Shown: piece by piece, positions 34,409 through 45,787 of the stretch
Numbering within the stretch: position 1 is the stretch's first letter
Layout: each line of letters opens with the position of its first letter
NCBI GenBank assembly: GCA_025331445.1
Contig: JAIWNE010000005.1
Coordinates: 620,001 to 684,000 of the forward strand
Source of the DNA: Blakeslea trispora
Taxonomy: Eukaryota > Mucoromycota > Mucoromycetes > Mucorales > Choanephoraceae
Direction of reading: 5' to 3'
DNA: 64,000 nucleotides
The notes under the pieces: generated by a model
Seen by the model: the letters and a program-made list of their open reading frames with translations, nothing else
Databases searched by the model: none
Told to the model about the DNA's origin: nothing
Position numbers and translations under genes: made by a program

Positions 34409-35715
34409 TTAAGCAGAGGCAGACTTTTGCATGGAAGAAGTACGACGACGTTCAGCCTTTTCTTGCTTGGATTCCTTGACACGCTTGGCAAGCAATTGCT
34501 TGTATTCAGCTTCGGCTTCACGAGAAGCTTCGGCTCTTCTACGCTTAAGAGCTTGTCTGTGTCTCTTACGTTGGAGAGTAAGAGGGGTAACAAGACGTTG
34601 GATCTTGGGGGCCTTGGTGTAAGCCTTCTTGCCTTCAGCCTTGGGTTGAACTTCACGACGGATGACGTACTTGCGGACATCATCTTCCTTGCTCAAGTTC
34701 TATCATGTGGAACATACACATTTAGTAAAAAAAAAAAAAAGGATTGAAACACTCTATTTCAAACTTACGAAGAACTTTCTGATCTTGGAAGCACGCTTGG
34801 GACCAAGACGCTTGGGGACAGTGGTATCGGTCAAACCAGCAATGTCTTGTTCACCTTGCTTGACAACAACGAGAGACAAGACAGAGAGGTCGGAACCGAC
34901 GATACAACCACGGACGGACTTTCTCTTACGTTCACCAGTACGGCGAGGACGGTAACAAGAGTGACCCTTGGACATCAAGAGCTTGACACGGTGAGGCAAG
35001 AGGACACCTTGCTTCATGGGGAAACCTTGCTTGTCGTTACCACCAGTGATACGGAAAACGTAACCCTTGAATTCGTCACCGAGGAAATCACCGGCAACTT
35101 CTTGGGCCATACGCTTATCGTAGAAGCCACGGCTATAATCATGTCAGTTAATAAAGTGTATAAAAAAAAGATAATGAAGCTAAAAAGAAAAAGAAGAGAG
35201 AAGGGGTAGCTAAAGATGATCTTGTTTTTTTTTGTTTCCAATCAAAAGAGGTGAATCAACTGAATGGCGCTATTGATGGAGCAGATACATAGGCCCTTAT
35301 TTTTCTCTCTATTTCTTTTCCCTTTTTTTCTTGTAGTTGGTCATTGTCTTCTAAATAAACTGGTGCTGTGATACTTGTTGTTGTTGTTGTCAATGAAGCT
35401 CATCTTCAACCCCCCTTCTTTCGTCATTTCTTTTGCCTCTGTATAGGTAAACTAGAGTGATCACTTACAGACGACGTTCGTCTTCGATTTCAATCAACTT
35501 TTGGCAGCCAGTGGCTGGGTTGGCGATGTTCAACTATTGAATGAAGGTAAAGAGGGTCAGTACAATGTATAGATGAAGTGAGAGCAATAACAAAACAATG
35601 AGTCGATACAGTGCATCCATCCACATCATCCATCCTTCTCTCGCACTGCATCTTTCGCTCATTGCTTCATCTTGTGCATCTCCTGCTCATTCATGGTTTC
35701 TCCACACACCTTCAT
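34409..35715 (-). CDS. RPS6: 40S ribosomal protein S6 (eS6)
   Basis: eS6 is a small-subunit ribosomal protein and the classic target of S6 kinase below TOR. Exons on the minus strand: 35715-35710 (ATGAAG only), 35533-35469, 35132-34769, 34699-34409; 241 aa. The protein reads [81 protein letters not shown]. The C-terminus [13 protein letters not shown] keeps an RRxS-type kinase site. The 6-nt first exon is deduced from GTCATGAAG|GTGTGT at 35710. The same arrangement, an intron right after ATGAAG, is known from yeast RPS6 genes. The first intron is 176 bp, long for this region. Confidence 0.94.
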
Positions 35716-37205
35716 GACTCGTCAAATGGGAAAGACAGTTCATCAAAAGCAACTGCCTTCCCAATTTATCGCGCGCCACACAGACACACACACTGCACCC
35801 TGAGCTGCCACTTTAGAAATATGGATGGGGTGTCCCTTTTTTTCTCTCTATTCATTTCTACTATGGCTAACTTTTGTCGCAAATTTCAGGTGAAGAGGAG
35901 CTTGTTCGACCCGCACTTAAAAAGACGAGTCACACCTATAGATTTTGAGGGCAGGTTTGTTCAATTAAATCAAGCATATGATTAGAACTTTTGCTTGACA
36001 GACAATTACATTCAATTGTGAGATAATGCTTTAATTGTATTTGCAGAACAAAAGAGAGAATCAGTATGTCAACTGGTTTACGTATATACGGTTGCAATAT
36101 GTGTACAATCGCTGTGTGGCACTGTGTTTCTTTTTGTTCATCACGCAATTGTAGCTTTCGTAGCAGATCAGATCAATATTGGAATTCTCTCATTTGTTAA
36201 ATTCTATGTAAATTACAAGATATTGAGATGATTGTAAAAGACCAATGCTTGTAGCATAGCTTGATTCAGCTGTTGTCCTGAAAAAAAAACATAGTAAGAG
36301 CAATGAGCTTGACTTTGAAAAACAATGTGAAAGTTTCCTGTTGTAGAGTAGTTGCTTGATTTAAGAGTGTTTGATATAAGAGTATTCTCCATATAAGAGT
36401 GTGCTTATCAAGAATATCAACACTCTTAAATGAAGCGACTACTGTATCAATTGATGTTCATAGTCTTTGGAACCAAAAATAAAATGTAAAGCATTAAGAG
36501 TGGATTGACCTTTGAAAGGACTAGTTAGACAACTGAAGAAGACTGATTTAGGTTCTACAAGAACATTCACATCTAAAATCTCGCCTTTGAGGACAGTGAA
36601 GATGAGTAAATTTGCTCAGGTCATCCAAAGAACTCCGTTTGGCTCAAGGAAGAAAAAACGAAACCTTAATTGCTTCTACATTCATCTTTGATTTTGCACA
36701 GAGCAAATAGCTCCTTCATACAGGAAATCAATACGTGCGAAATTGTCTTGCACAATATCGATCTCGGGAAGACTCACCAGAGAAAGAGTTGATGTTCTTA
36801 TTTTTCGTGAATAGTTTTTCTTGTAGAATAAACCATTAGCATTGTTCTCAGGGCAACATACTCAAGACTAATGAAAAGACTCATCAAGGTGGGCCATTAG
36901 ACATGTGTGCGATCCGTCTTGCATTGAACAAGAGTTTGCGCTTATTCTTTGTCAACAACTTGTGGAAGATGATCGTGATGACTAAGCCACCCATTTCAAA
37001 TTGCATAAAGAAAGAAAAAAAACCATAGCAACTAATTTCCCGGTTTAGGTACAACTTGAGCTTTAAAAAAATGTGTCTGTAGGAATTTGTGTGAATGCGA
37101 GTTGAGTCCATTGACAGCCGCAAAACAAGGGGAAAAAAAAAGTTTTTTTTTGTGTGTGTGTGTGTGTTCTTTGTGTACATAAGCAAACGAATCATTTATT
37201 CCAAT
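35716..37205. other. Intergenic between RPS6 and eIF4E
   Basis: The two genes diverge. The interval holds the short TA-flanked element at 36346-36444. No further gene is supported. Just before the eIF4E start there is a (TG)n stretch (37150-37167). Confidence 0.5.
36346..36444. mobile_element. MITE copy A (pogo/Tc1-like ends)
   Basis: A 99-bp unit flanked by TA (36344-36345, 36445-36446). The left end is GAGTAGTTGCTTGATTTAAG; the right end read in reverse complement is CAGTAGTCGCTTCATTTAAG. Inverted similarity continues into AGTGTTTGATAT / AGTGTTGATATT. No coding capacity. It shares ends with units at 43437 and 46498. Confidence 0.75.
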
Positions 37206-38139
37206 ATGACCGCCTTACCTGCTGAAGTTCTTGAGTTAACCAAGACCATTGACTACTCTGTCAAACACCCTCTTCAAAACACTTGGACTTTGTGGTTCGA
37301 CAACCCTGGCAAGAAAGCTAGTGCTCAATCTTGGGCTGACAATTTGAAAGAGATCATCGCTGTAGACACTGTTGAAGACTTTTGGAGGTATTGAAAAAAA
37401 AAAAATACTTTATATAGAGAAGGAAAGCATGTACGCAATGGAGACATGGTTGAGTTTTCCTTTTTGTTGTTTTCGAAAAAAAAAAGTAACAATGTTGATT
37501 CTTATTGTCATGTCATTCTAGCACCTTTAACAACGTTGCCAAGGTAAACCATCTTTCTCCCAACTCTAACTACCACCTCTTTAAGCAAGGTGTTCGTCCT
37601 GAATGGGAAGACGAATCCAATGCTAAGGGTGGTAAATTTGGCATTCAATTCCCCAAGAACAAGGCTGGTGATGCTATTAACGAATACTGGATGTACCTTG
37701 TAAGTTCATTTTTTATTTCTCTCTCTCTTTTTTATTATCATTAACAACCAAATGTCAAGCTTTTGGCTGTCATTGGTGAACAATTTGCTTCTGACGATGA
37801 AGTATGTGGTGCTGTCATCTCTGTCCGTAAATCCTTCTATAGAATTGCCTTGTGGATCAAGACCTCTGATGATGAAGAAAAGATCAACAAGATCAGGTAT
37901 GAAGTTGAATGGGAAGACAATGTGTTATGTCTAATCATGTCTTTTTGTTCTTTAGTGAAAAGCTCAGAGAAACATTGAGTCTTGCTGAAGAAATTCCTAT
38001 TGAATTCACTCCTCATGGTGAATCTCCTGCTAAGATTGCTGCTGCCTTGGCTGCTGCTTCTCTTGAGGAAAATGCTGAAGCACCCAAGCAAGAAGAAACT
38101 GCTGTTGAAGGAGAAGAGCAAAGCAAGACTGAAGCTTAG
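37206..38139 (+). CDS. EIF4E: Translation initiation factor eIF4E (cap-binding protein)
   Basis: eIF4E binds the mRNA cap and recruits eIF4G. Exons 37206-37387, 37522-37699, 37760-37896 and 37956-38139 give 226 aa. The cap-binding tryptophans sit in HPLQNTWTLWFDNP, VDTVEDFWSTFNNV and GVRPEWEDESNAKGG. NEYWMYLLLAVIGEQF and VCGAVISVRKSFYRIALW follow as expected. The C-terminal ~35 residues are an Ala/Glu-rich tail (AAALAAASLEENAEAPKQEE) longer than in the animal protein. Intron acceptors are TAG, AAG and TAG. The start is the first ATG, and no upstream in-frame extension is needed. Confidence 0.95.
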
Positions 38140-38780
38140 ATCTAATGCAATTTTTTGTAGCTAAACAATAAACAACATAACAAAAAAAACAAATAAGAAA
38201 AGGCATATTTTTTGTTTGAGTTCGGTATTGATCTATGACATTATCAAATCGAAAAAAAGTTCTTGTATAGAATCCATAAGCTCATGTACTTTGGAAAGAC
38301 TAAAAGAGAGAGAAAAATAGGATGGAGCTGTTGAATGGGGAGGAAAGAACAAGAAGAAGAGGGAACGAAGAGAGATCCATTGGATTATATGGATGTAATG
38401 ATAGGCTCAGAATGTTCATTGAAATCTAAAGTCCGACTGATTTTTTCAATTAGCAGCAGCACAGAGGGGGTGGGGGGTGGGAGGAAATAAGCCTTGTGCG
38501 GCGGATGAAGGAAGCAAAGAAAAAAAAAAGAGACGCTGTACGCACCATCTAGACGAACTCTCTCTTTTCCAGGTCCTAAAACGTATGTCATATAATACAG
38601 TAGCAATGGATTTAGAAAGGATAAGAGGAAGGAAGGGGGGAGAGAACAAACAAAATAGATGGATGGATAGATGGATGAATAGATGGATAGATTAGATAGA
38701 AAAAGGACAGCCTTCCTCTTTCAAGAAAAAAGTGATTAGACCATCTTATTAACCAGCTTAATTTAGTTTATTAGACGACA
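38140..38780. other. Intergenic between eIF4E and RPS7
   Basis: Includes a GGGGTGGGGGG tract near 38466 and a GATG/GATA tetranucleotide repeat (about 38659-38698) ~80 bp upstream of the RPS7 start. No gene recognised. Confidence 0.5.
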
Positions 38781-39545
38781 ATGGCTTCACACAAGATTCA
38801 AAAGGCCAGTGGTGCCGCCCCTGCTGACGAAACTGAACTCGCTGTTGCTCAAGCTCTTGTTGACTTAGAATCCAGCATTCCTGAACTTCGTCCTCTTGTT
38901 CTCTCCAGCGCTAAGGAAGTAAGTTCGAATATCGATGGTCTATGTTTTTTCAGCACACTCATTATTTTTTCATAAAAAGGTTGAACTCGGTGCTGGTAAG
39001 AAGGCTCTCGTTGTCTTTGTTCCCGTTCCTCAACTCAAGAGCTACAACAAGATCCAACAAAAGTAAATAGATCGAATAGATGCACAACCATTACAACACA
39101 CTCACAATTTTTATTTTTATTTGTTTTAGGCTCACCCGTGAACTCGAAAAGAAGTTCTCTGATCGCCACGTTGTCTTCGTTGCCCAACGCCGTATCTTGC
39201 CTGTTCCCAACCGTCGTAACTCTGGTAAGCAACCTCGTCCCAGATCTCGTACTTTGACTGCTGTTCACGATGCCATCTTGGACGATATGGTTTACCCTAC
39301 CGAAATCGTTGGTAAGAGACTTCGTCAAAAGGTTGATGGTACCAAGACCCTCAAGGTGTAAGTAAATCTTTTGAAAGAGAGACATTTGCTTGTGGTATTC
39401 ATTTTTTTTTCTCTTTTATAGCTTCCTTGATGCTAAGGATGCCACTTCTCTCGAGTACAAGCTCGATACTTTCTCTGCCGTCTACAAGAAGCTTACCGGC
39501 AAGGATGTTGCCTTCGAGTTCCCTGCCACCGCTGAACTCTTCTAA
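38781..39545 (+). CDS. RPS7: 40S ribosomal protein S7 (eS7)
   Basis: eS7 is a small-subunit ribosomal protein. Exons 38781-38918, 38980-39062, 39130-39357 and 39422-39545 give 190 aa, against 194 in human. Conserved blocks: [97 protein letters not shown] and [14 protein letters not shown]. All introns are GT-AG, with pyrimidine-poor acceptors such as CATAAAAAG. Same strand as eIF4E upstream and RAS downstream. Confidence 0.95.
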
Positions 39546-40116
39546 TTTTTGAAGTAGCAAAAAGAAAGAAAAAAATTAAAAAACAATATCAATTAGATAT
39601 ATATATTTTTTTCCTATTTATTTGATGTATTTAGGGAGGGAAACCACTGATTATGTTTAAAAGAGAGAGAGAGGGTTAAGAGAGTAGGAAAAATGTGTGT
39701 GTGTGTGTGTGTGGGTATAAGTGATTGATGATAAAGAAAGCAGTGTATCACAAACTTTTTCTTTTTAAGCTGCAGATCAAACAAATAAGGTTAGATAGAA
39801 CTTTCAGTCCTATAAGGAGAAGACTGTCAACTATCAACAAAGTTCTACAGAAGCAGATAAAGAAGAAAACTCAAAGGGGAGAACAAGAGAGAGAGATAGA
39901 GATAGAAAGGAGGACAAAGACAAGTAAGGGTTTACAAAACAGAATACAAAAAAAAAAAAGCGGCTTGTGAAAGCGACTATGTACTCATGCAGCGTGTTAC
40001 AAGGCATAATTTACTTTATATATTTTAGTAGTTTTTCTCTCTCTCTCTCTCTTTCTTTTTTTTTTTTTTGTTCTTCTCTTTTTCTCTTTTTCTTTTTGCT
40101 GTTTAAAGTATAGAAT
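39546..40116. other. Intergenic between RPS7 and RAS
   Basis: A (TG)n tract at about 39693-39712 and a CT-rich run at 40037-40080 just upstream of the RAS start, the latter probably promoter-proximal. No gene recognised. Confidence 0.5.
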
Positions 40117-41028
40117 ATGTCAAAAGCTTCTTTTCTTCGAGAGTAAGAATCGATATAGTAATAAAGAAGATTTCGTTTTAAAAGAATAAATCAATAACAC
40201 TTTTTTTTTCTTCAGGTACAAAATCGTCATTGTGGGCGGCGGTGGTAAGTTTGTTGCTCAGCTAAAATCCACTCTCTTTCTCTTTCTCTTTCTCACTCTC
40301 TTTTTTTTTTTTTTTCTTTAAGGTGTCGGTAAATCTGCTTTAACTATCCAATTTATTCAATCTCATTTTGTGGATGAATATGATCCCACAATTGAAGGTA
40401 ACCTATTTTTTTTTAAACTTCCTTTGTTACACCTGATATTCATTATGTCTCTTGATATCCTTGATTTGATACTTTTGTACACAGACTCTTATCGAAAGCA
40501 ATGTGTGATTGATGAAGAAACTGCCTTGTTGGATGTTTTAGATACTGCTGGTCAAGAAGAATACAGGCAAGTAAATAGATGAAACAACAAAGAAAATTCA
40601 AGTAACACCCTGTAACTAGTGCCATGAGAGAACAATACATGCGAAATGGAGAAGGCTTCATCCTCGTCTATTCCATCACCTCTCGCTTATCATTTGAAGA
40701 AGTCAACACTTTCTATCATCAGATTCGACGAGTCAAAGATCGTGATTTCTTCCCTATGGTTCTTGTGGGAAACAAATGTGATCTAGAGAATGATAGACAA
40801 GTATCTAGTCAAGAGGGCAAAGATTTAGCCAAGACCTTTGGCTGCCCATTCACAGAGACCTCTGCTAAACAACGTGTACGTGTGGATGATACATTTTATG
40901 ATGTCGTGAGAGAGATTCGTCGTATGAACAAGGAACAAGAAGGTAGATCAAAGGCTGGACAGAGAGAGGCATTTGAAATGTCAGATAACTCTAACAGCAG
41001 TGGATGCTGTGGTTGTGTTCTGATGTAA
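40117..41028 (+). CDS. RAS: Ras-family small GTPase
   Basis: A true Ras: a membrane-anchored GTP switch that in fungi controls cAMP signalling, polarity and morphogenesis. Exons 40117-40142, 40216-40244, 40323-40397, 40485-40566 and 40620-41028 give 206 aa. P-loop GGGGVGKS (residues 16-23), effector region [16 protein letters not shown], switch [19 protein letters not shown], base-recognition NKCD and ETSAK. The C-terminus [11 protein letters not shown] is a CaaX box (CVLM) preceded by two more cysteines that could be palmitoylated. Intron 40567-40619 begins with GC: TACAG|GCAAGT is required to restore the invariant EEYSAM. The other introns are GT-AG. Exon 2 is only 29 nt. Confidence 0.95.
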
Positions 41029-42147
41029 CATTGCCCCCCCTGTTCTATATATATCCATATATATTCATATATATACGTTATAAAAAAAAAACTCATTATG
41101 TGTATACAACTTGGCTCTCCTTTATTTTACTTATTTTCTCTCTCTAATTTCCCTCTTTCCTTTTGTACACACCCATATTCTCTTTTTATCGAGAATTAGA
41201 ATCATGTGTTATAATATTACAAACTAGTTTCTGTGCCAATAAAACAAATAAAACCAGCCTTATTGATATGCTTAAAAGTAAAGGTGTTCATTACGTCAAC
41301 TCGATTGAGAAGATGATTTTCTCAAGAATAAGGAGATTACAAGAACTCTAAATGAGACAATGAATTAATGAAGCTGACTCATACAGTTTAAGAACACTGT
41401 TTTCTTTGTACAGATCAAAGAAAATTCATAGGGCACTCTTTCTCCTTGTATTCGCATTAACGAATAATTGTAAATAGCAAGTTCAAGGAACATTCTACGT
41501 TCTCCCTATATCATAGTGTTTTGCACACATTTGTTTCTCCCTAAATTCAAGGATGAAGCTGTTTGGTAGATTGACTCATAGCGGGGTAAGGATTAAGTAA
41601 TCAGAATATCCATCTCCCATCTTTTTCCGGTGCTGACTATCAAGTTTTGCAGATCAGCAAAACAGTTCCAAATTTCACTATCAAGAAAAAAAAGAAGAGG
41701 TTAATCAAACTGAAAAAAAGATAAGAAAGAGAGAGAGAGAGAGAGGGGAAGTGAGAAGGGGGAAAGGGGTGCCTACTGTGATTTTTTTTTGTTTGTTAAA
41801 GAAGTATGAATAGTATAGAAAACAATTTTCCATAAAAGAGACATTCATACAACTCGATTTAACAACAACAAAAAAAAAGCCTTTTTCTTTTTAACAGAAT
41901 AGAAACAAGCAAACTGAAAAAAAGGGACGGATATTTAAGCCAGTTTATGAGTCATCATGGTGTTGAGCCATGCTATACTTGAGTGAGTGGGATTACAATA
42001 GATTATAAAACAAAGGAAATAACAATAGAAATAGGTGTGTTGAAATGATTAACTGTTGAAAGAAATGAATAGGTTATGGTTTTTTTTTTGTTGTCGCTTT
42101 TTTTTTTGAAGAGAGGGGGGTATATGTTGTTGTTGTGGTTGCGGTCT
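41029..42147. other. Intergenic, no gene recognised
   Basis: Lies between the convergent RAS (+) and Ecl1-like (-) genes. Contains TATATA stretches at 41046-41078 and a GA-rich tract near 41728-41765. Confidence 0.5.
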
Positions 42148-42539
42148 CTATTCCGATAAGCTGTAACGAGGTACACTGGATTGACTACTGCTGATAGAGC
42201 CAAATAGATCATAGTGACTACGAGAAGATTTGGTAATTGTGATAGAGGTACGTCTATCATGATGATTGAAAGAAGAAAAGAAAGGGTCTAATAGAGGTGA
42301 GGCTGGTGGAGAGCAAAGAGGACTTGATGATGATGATTTGTTATTAGAAGATGATTTGATAGAGCCATTGATGACAGCATGGTTGTGGTTCACATCTTGA
42401 ACACGACACAATTCAGAGCAGTACAACTAAGCATATATTATAAGTATATAGAAGAGAGAAAAAAAAAGGGATTGTATCATTGACTTACGTTGTCTTCAAC
42501 ACAGTGACGATCACAGATAATACACCAAGAGAGATCCAT
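42148..42539 (-). CDS. Small Cys-rich protein of the Ecl1 (extender of chronological lifespan) type
   Basis: Exons 42539-42489 and 42426-42148 give 109 aa. The N-terminus MDLSWCIICDRHCVEDN-LYCSELCRVQD has two CxxC-like pairs, WCIIC and YCSELC, as in fission-yeast Ecl1-family proteins, which bind zinc and promote survival in stationary phase. The rest is Ser-rich and low in complexity (SIKSSSNNKSSSSSP) and may be phosphorylated. The intron (42488-42427) is GT-AG and lies between the two Cys pairs. Similarity is confined to the Cys motif, so the functional reading is tentative. The 5' region has a C10 homopolymer near 42634. Confidence 0.6.
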
Positions 42540-43666
42540 TTTGTTATAGGTAGGGTTTAATTAATATAGATATATAATAAAGAAGAAGAAGAGAATAGTG
42601 AAATAAGAAAGGCCCTATTTATATGCTCTCTGTCCCCCCCCCCCCCAAAAAGGGGGAAGGAAATAGTGAGTAATTCTATCTCAAACTATGCAAATAATGC
42701 GGAGATGGACCAAAAAAAAAAAAAATTAGATGAATGATTATCCAATTAAGGTCCGCACGTTTATTTTCTCACATCGGATAGATGACTCTCTACTCTATTT
42801 TAATAAAAGATTAGCTGGGGACCGTGCACGTTGTTCTATAAAGAATTTTTTTTTTTTTTGTATAATGAATTCATCATCCTTTTATCCTATTGGCTTGGTC
42901 GTTATTTACAATTTCATGAGCTGACTTCTGGCCATGTTAGAGGATGGCGTATTTCTAAAACTGCAGGCATAGAATGCTCAATCTAGATTTTATTGAAATT
43001 GATCTCTATCTATAGAAATCTCTTCTTTATCTATCTTACCTATCACTTTTAAGGTGAAAAAGATACCTTACTTCATGACTCATAAAGTGATGCAGTTCTT
43101 GTAAGCCGCAGTTGTTGTAAGCCGCAGTGTAGGGTTAGAGATAAAAAAAAGACACCCATACATAAGTCAGCAGTTCATAATTTGTCATTTTATTCATTTT
43201 TAGCAAATAATGAACAATATGATGCATACTTTTTATTTAGGCAATTCTATAGAGGAAAAAAAAAAAAGAGTGTGTGTTTGATACCTTTTAGCTATCATGA
43301 TAAATTTGGTGATACCAACACAAAGAAAGTCTGGATCTCGGAGAACACGCATAGACTGTTTTAATGATCATCTTCTTTAGGGGGGAGCATGATGAATATA
43401 GTATGTTTTCGAGAAATGATAGTTATCATTCATATACAGTGAGTCGCTTGATTTAAGAGTTTGTTTGTTAAAAGAAAGAGTATATGTTATAAAAAGCAAT
43501 CCCTTTGACTTCTATCGCTTCAAAGCCCTATCATACTCATTCAACTTGAGGAGTATCTAGCCCCAAGAGTGGCATTTCTCAAGATACAGGAACCACTCTT
43601 GAATAAAGCGTACTATTGTTGTATATCTAATCGAAACAGGAATTTTATTTTTTTATTATCTACATT
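42540..43666. other. Intergenic, holds MITE copy B
   Basis: Nothing gene-like apart from the short element at 43437-43621. The 5' flank of the Ecl1-like gene has poly-C and poly-A tracts. Confidence 0.5.
43437..43621. mobile_element. MITE copy B (pogo/Tc1-like ends)
   Basis: A 185-bp unit flanked by TA on both sides. The left end is CAGTGAGTCGCTTGATTTAA followed by GAGT; the right end in reverse complement is CAACAATAGTACGCTTTATT followed by CAAGAGT. The inverted ends are imperfect. No coding capacity. Confidence 0.65.
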
Positions 43667-44523
43667 CTAGGATGATTGAAATCTCTCTTTTGCTATTGAC
43701 TTTAATATCTGTAATCGAGCTCGAGAGAGTTCTACTTCTAAACCAGGTACTTTTAATGTCTCTACTAGTTGCTTAATATCTTTCGTGTTCAAGACACCTT
43801 CCAGATCCTGTTCTAAAGCAACCAAATTAGGTTTTGTAGGTGATTCCTGAAAGGCAGATTGAATCTCATCTGGAAAAATCAAGTCTTGTGGTTCTATCAG
43901 ATCAATGTTATCGAATATGTGATTCAACTGTGGATCCATATCATAATGCAAGTTGCCATAATCTGACAGGCTCTGTAGATGTTCGGCTCCCTTGTAAGCC
44001 TTGTAATGGCTGTAGAGTCGAAACAGGTTATAGGCAAGTGGTATGTTGGGCACAAGAGGGACAATGGCAAAGGTACAGGATAAGGGTACACAATAGGCTG
44101 AGTACCACATGTATTTCTTATGATGAGGAATCCTTTGCTTCAATAATCCTTTCAGTGCATGATCAAGCTCAGGTCCATTCAATAAGGTAGGATGATGGAT
44201 AAGCACCTGGATATGAGAATTAGATAAACATCATTTATCGTATATAACCATTTTACCTTATTGAGTGGTTTCTCAATATCTTCTTTTGAAGGCACACTTT
44301 TAAAGAACCATTCTTGATAATCCAGTTGATTCATAAAATTAGAACCACGTATATAGAGTTTCTTCTTCCAACTGTTGGCTTCAGCTTTATCTAACTGTTC
44401 CCATTTTTGACTGGACCACTCGACTGCTCGGGTTAATCTCGAGGTTGCTGGAAGAGTGGAATGACAATAGTATGCCCAACGGTTTTTAACGATCGGAATA
44501 GCATATAAACGCATAATATTCAT
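43667..44523 (-). CDS. Mitochondrial K+/H+ exchange-related protein (KHE family)
   Basis: Exons 44523-44257 and 44206-43667 give 268 aa. A second ATG three codons in (44514) could also be the start. The N-terminus (MRLYAIPIVKNRWAYYCHST) is basic and suited to mitochondrial import. The core has a conserved run VLIHHPTLLNGPELDHALKG then LKQRIPHHKKYMWYSAYC, and one hydrophobic segment CVPLSCTFAIVPLVPNIPLAYNLFRLYSHY. This is the layout of the fungal Mit_KHE1 family (yeast YDL183C/Mrx19), inner-membrane proteins implicated in potassium/proton exchange. The C-terminus ends in an amphipathic helix with many charged residues. The role is by family analogy. Confidence 0.75.
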
Positions 44524-45016
44524 ATAAAAAAAAGAAGAGTTGACAGGAAAAAAAAAAAAGTTTCTACGTAATAGTGATTCTTTTTTTTTTTTTCGCTATA
44601 AAAATAAAATAAAAAAAAAAAAAAAAAAAATTCTGCACTATCATGTTTTCGGATTCAAATGCATGTTATAGCGGGGTCAAAAAAATAGTATCAACAAGAA
44701 GTCTTGAGAGAACAGTTTAAAGTTAGTCTGACTCAAGCTATGGTCTGTTGTGCAGTGACATTCAATTCATTAAATAAACTTCTTAATGAGCCTATTCTAT
44801 TCTTTTTTTTTTTTCAAACATGTAACTCAGTCATTGATTTATAGAGTCATCCATAGATGTCTTGTTTAATTTATTTGATATTCAAAGAGAAACGCCTTCT
44901 TTGTATAGAACAGAAAGCAATACTTCTAATCGGGAATAAAATAAATTACAGTATATGTACATAGATATCAGACTCTATTTTAAAAAGTAAAAAGGAGCGC
45001 AAAGGCTATATGCACA
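44524..45016. other. Intergenic, nothing recognised
   Basis: Long T and A homopolymers (44580-44630) and otherwise featureless AT-rich sequence between two minus-strand genes. Confidence 0.5.
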
Positions 45017-45787
45017 TTACTTTCGAACAACTGGTAAATCAGAGCTATCATAGATGTCGAAACGCTTTGATTCTTCATGAATAATACCAGCATAGACAGC
45101 ATTGTACTTTTTGGTGTTGTGTTTGTACTTGGCAGCAAAAGAAAGTGCTTGTGCTTTTGTGTTGACTCGGAATTCTTTCAGGTAGCTTTCTTGAATTCCA
45201 GATAACAAGGAAGAAGGAGGAGCATGAATGCCTTGAGAATAACAGTTGACTTTTAGTGTGCCATTCTTTGATGTAGCAAGACGAAAGACGACTTCCATAT
45301 TTAAACGAACAATCTCCATATCATGCTTTTGACGTTTACGACCTAATATATTGGCTCTACGGCTATAAGCTTTACGGTCAAGAAGTAAATCGGCATTCAG
45401 TTCATCCGAAACAACTTCCACTTTGTCTTCCTCCTTCTCTTCTTCTTGTTTTTTGGGTTGAATGTCAGTCTTTGGTTTCACGGATCGAACATGGTGTAAA
45501 GAAAGTGGCTTTGTGGCATTCTTTTGAGCAATGTCTGCATAAAGTGAAGGCTGACTTCCAATCTTTGTCCAATCACCCACCTCTTCCATAGGCTGTAATT
45601 CAGTCTCTTGTAGCTCTTTGCGACGTAAAAGTTCCCAGCTCTCTTTATCGAGTGTGGTAGTTGTAGTAGCCAAACCAGGGAATTCTGAAGAGTTGTCAAG
45701 CCATTCAACATAAAAGGGGGTATCTTGTGATGATTGTATAGCTTCTGCGAAAGAAACAGGGTATTCTTGAATAGTTGTGGTCAACAT
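45017..45787 (-). CDS. Hypothetical protein, 256 aa
   Basis: An uninterrupted frame from the ATG at 45787. Not a family I recognise. The first ~50 residues include YPVSFAEAIQSSQDTPFYVEW. The middle is charged and probably disordered (QPKKQEEEKEEDKVEVVSDE), with an SLYADIAQKN stretch that could be a short interaction motif. The C-terminal ~115 residues look folded and basic (RRANILGRKRQKHDMEIVRL, EVVFRLATSKNGTLKVNCYS). No signal peptide, membrane segment or cysteine cluster. Length, absence of internal stops and normal codon use favour a real gene; it may be fungus-specific. Confidence 0.65.
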   Translation of the reverse strand: MLTTTIQEYPVSFAEAIQSSQDTPFYVEWLDNSSEFPGLATTTTTLDKESWELLRRKELQETELQPMEEVGDWTKIGSQPSLYADIAQKNATKPLSLHHVRSVKPKTDIQPKKQEEEKEEDKVEVVSDELNADLLLDRKAYSRRANILGRKRQKHDMEIVRLNMEVVFRLATSKNGTLKVNCYSQGIHAPPSSLLSGIQESYLKEFRVNTKAQALSFAAKYKHNTKKYNAVYAGIIHEESKRFDIYDSSDLPVVRK

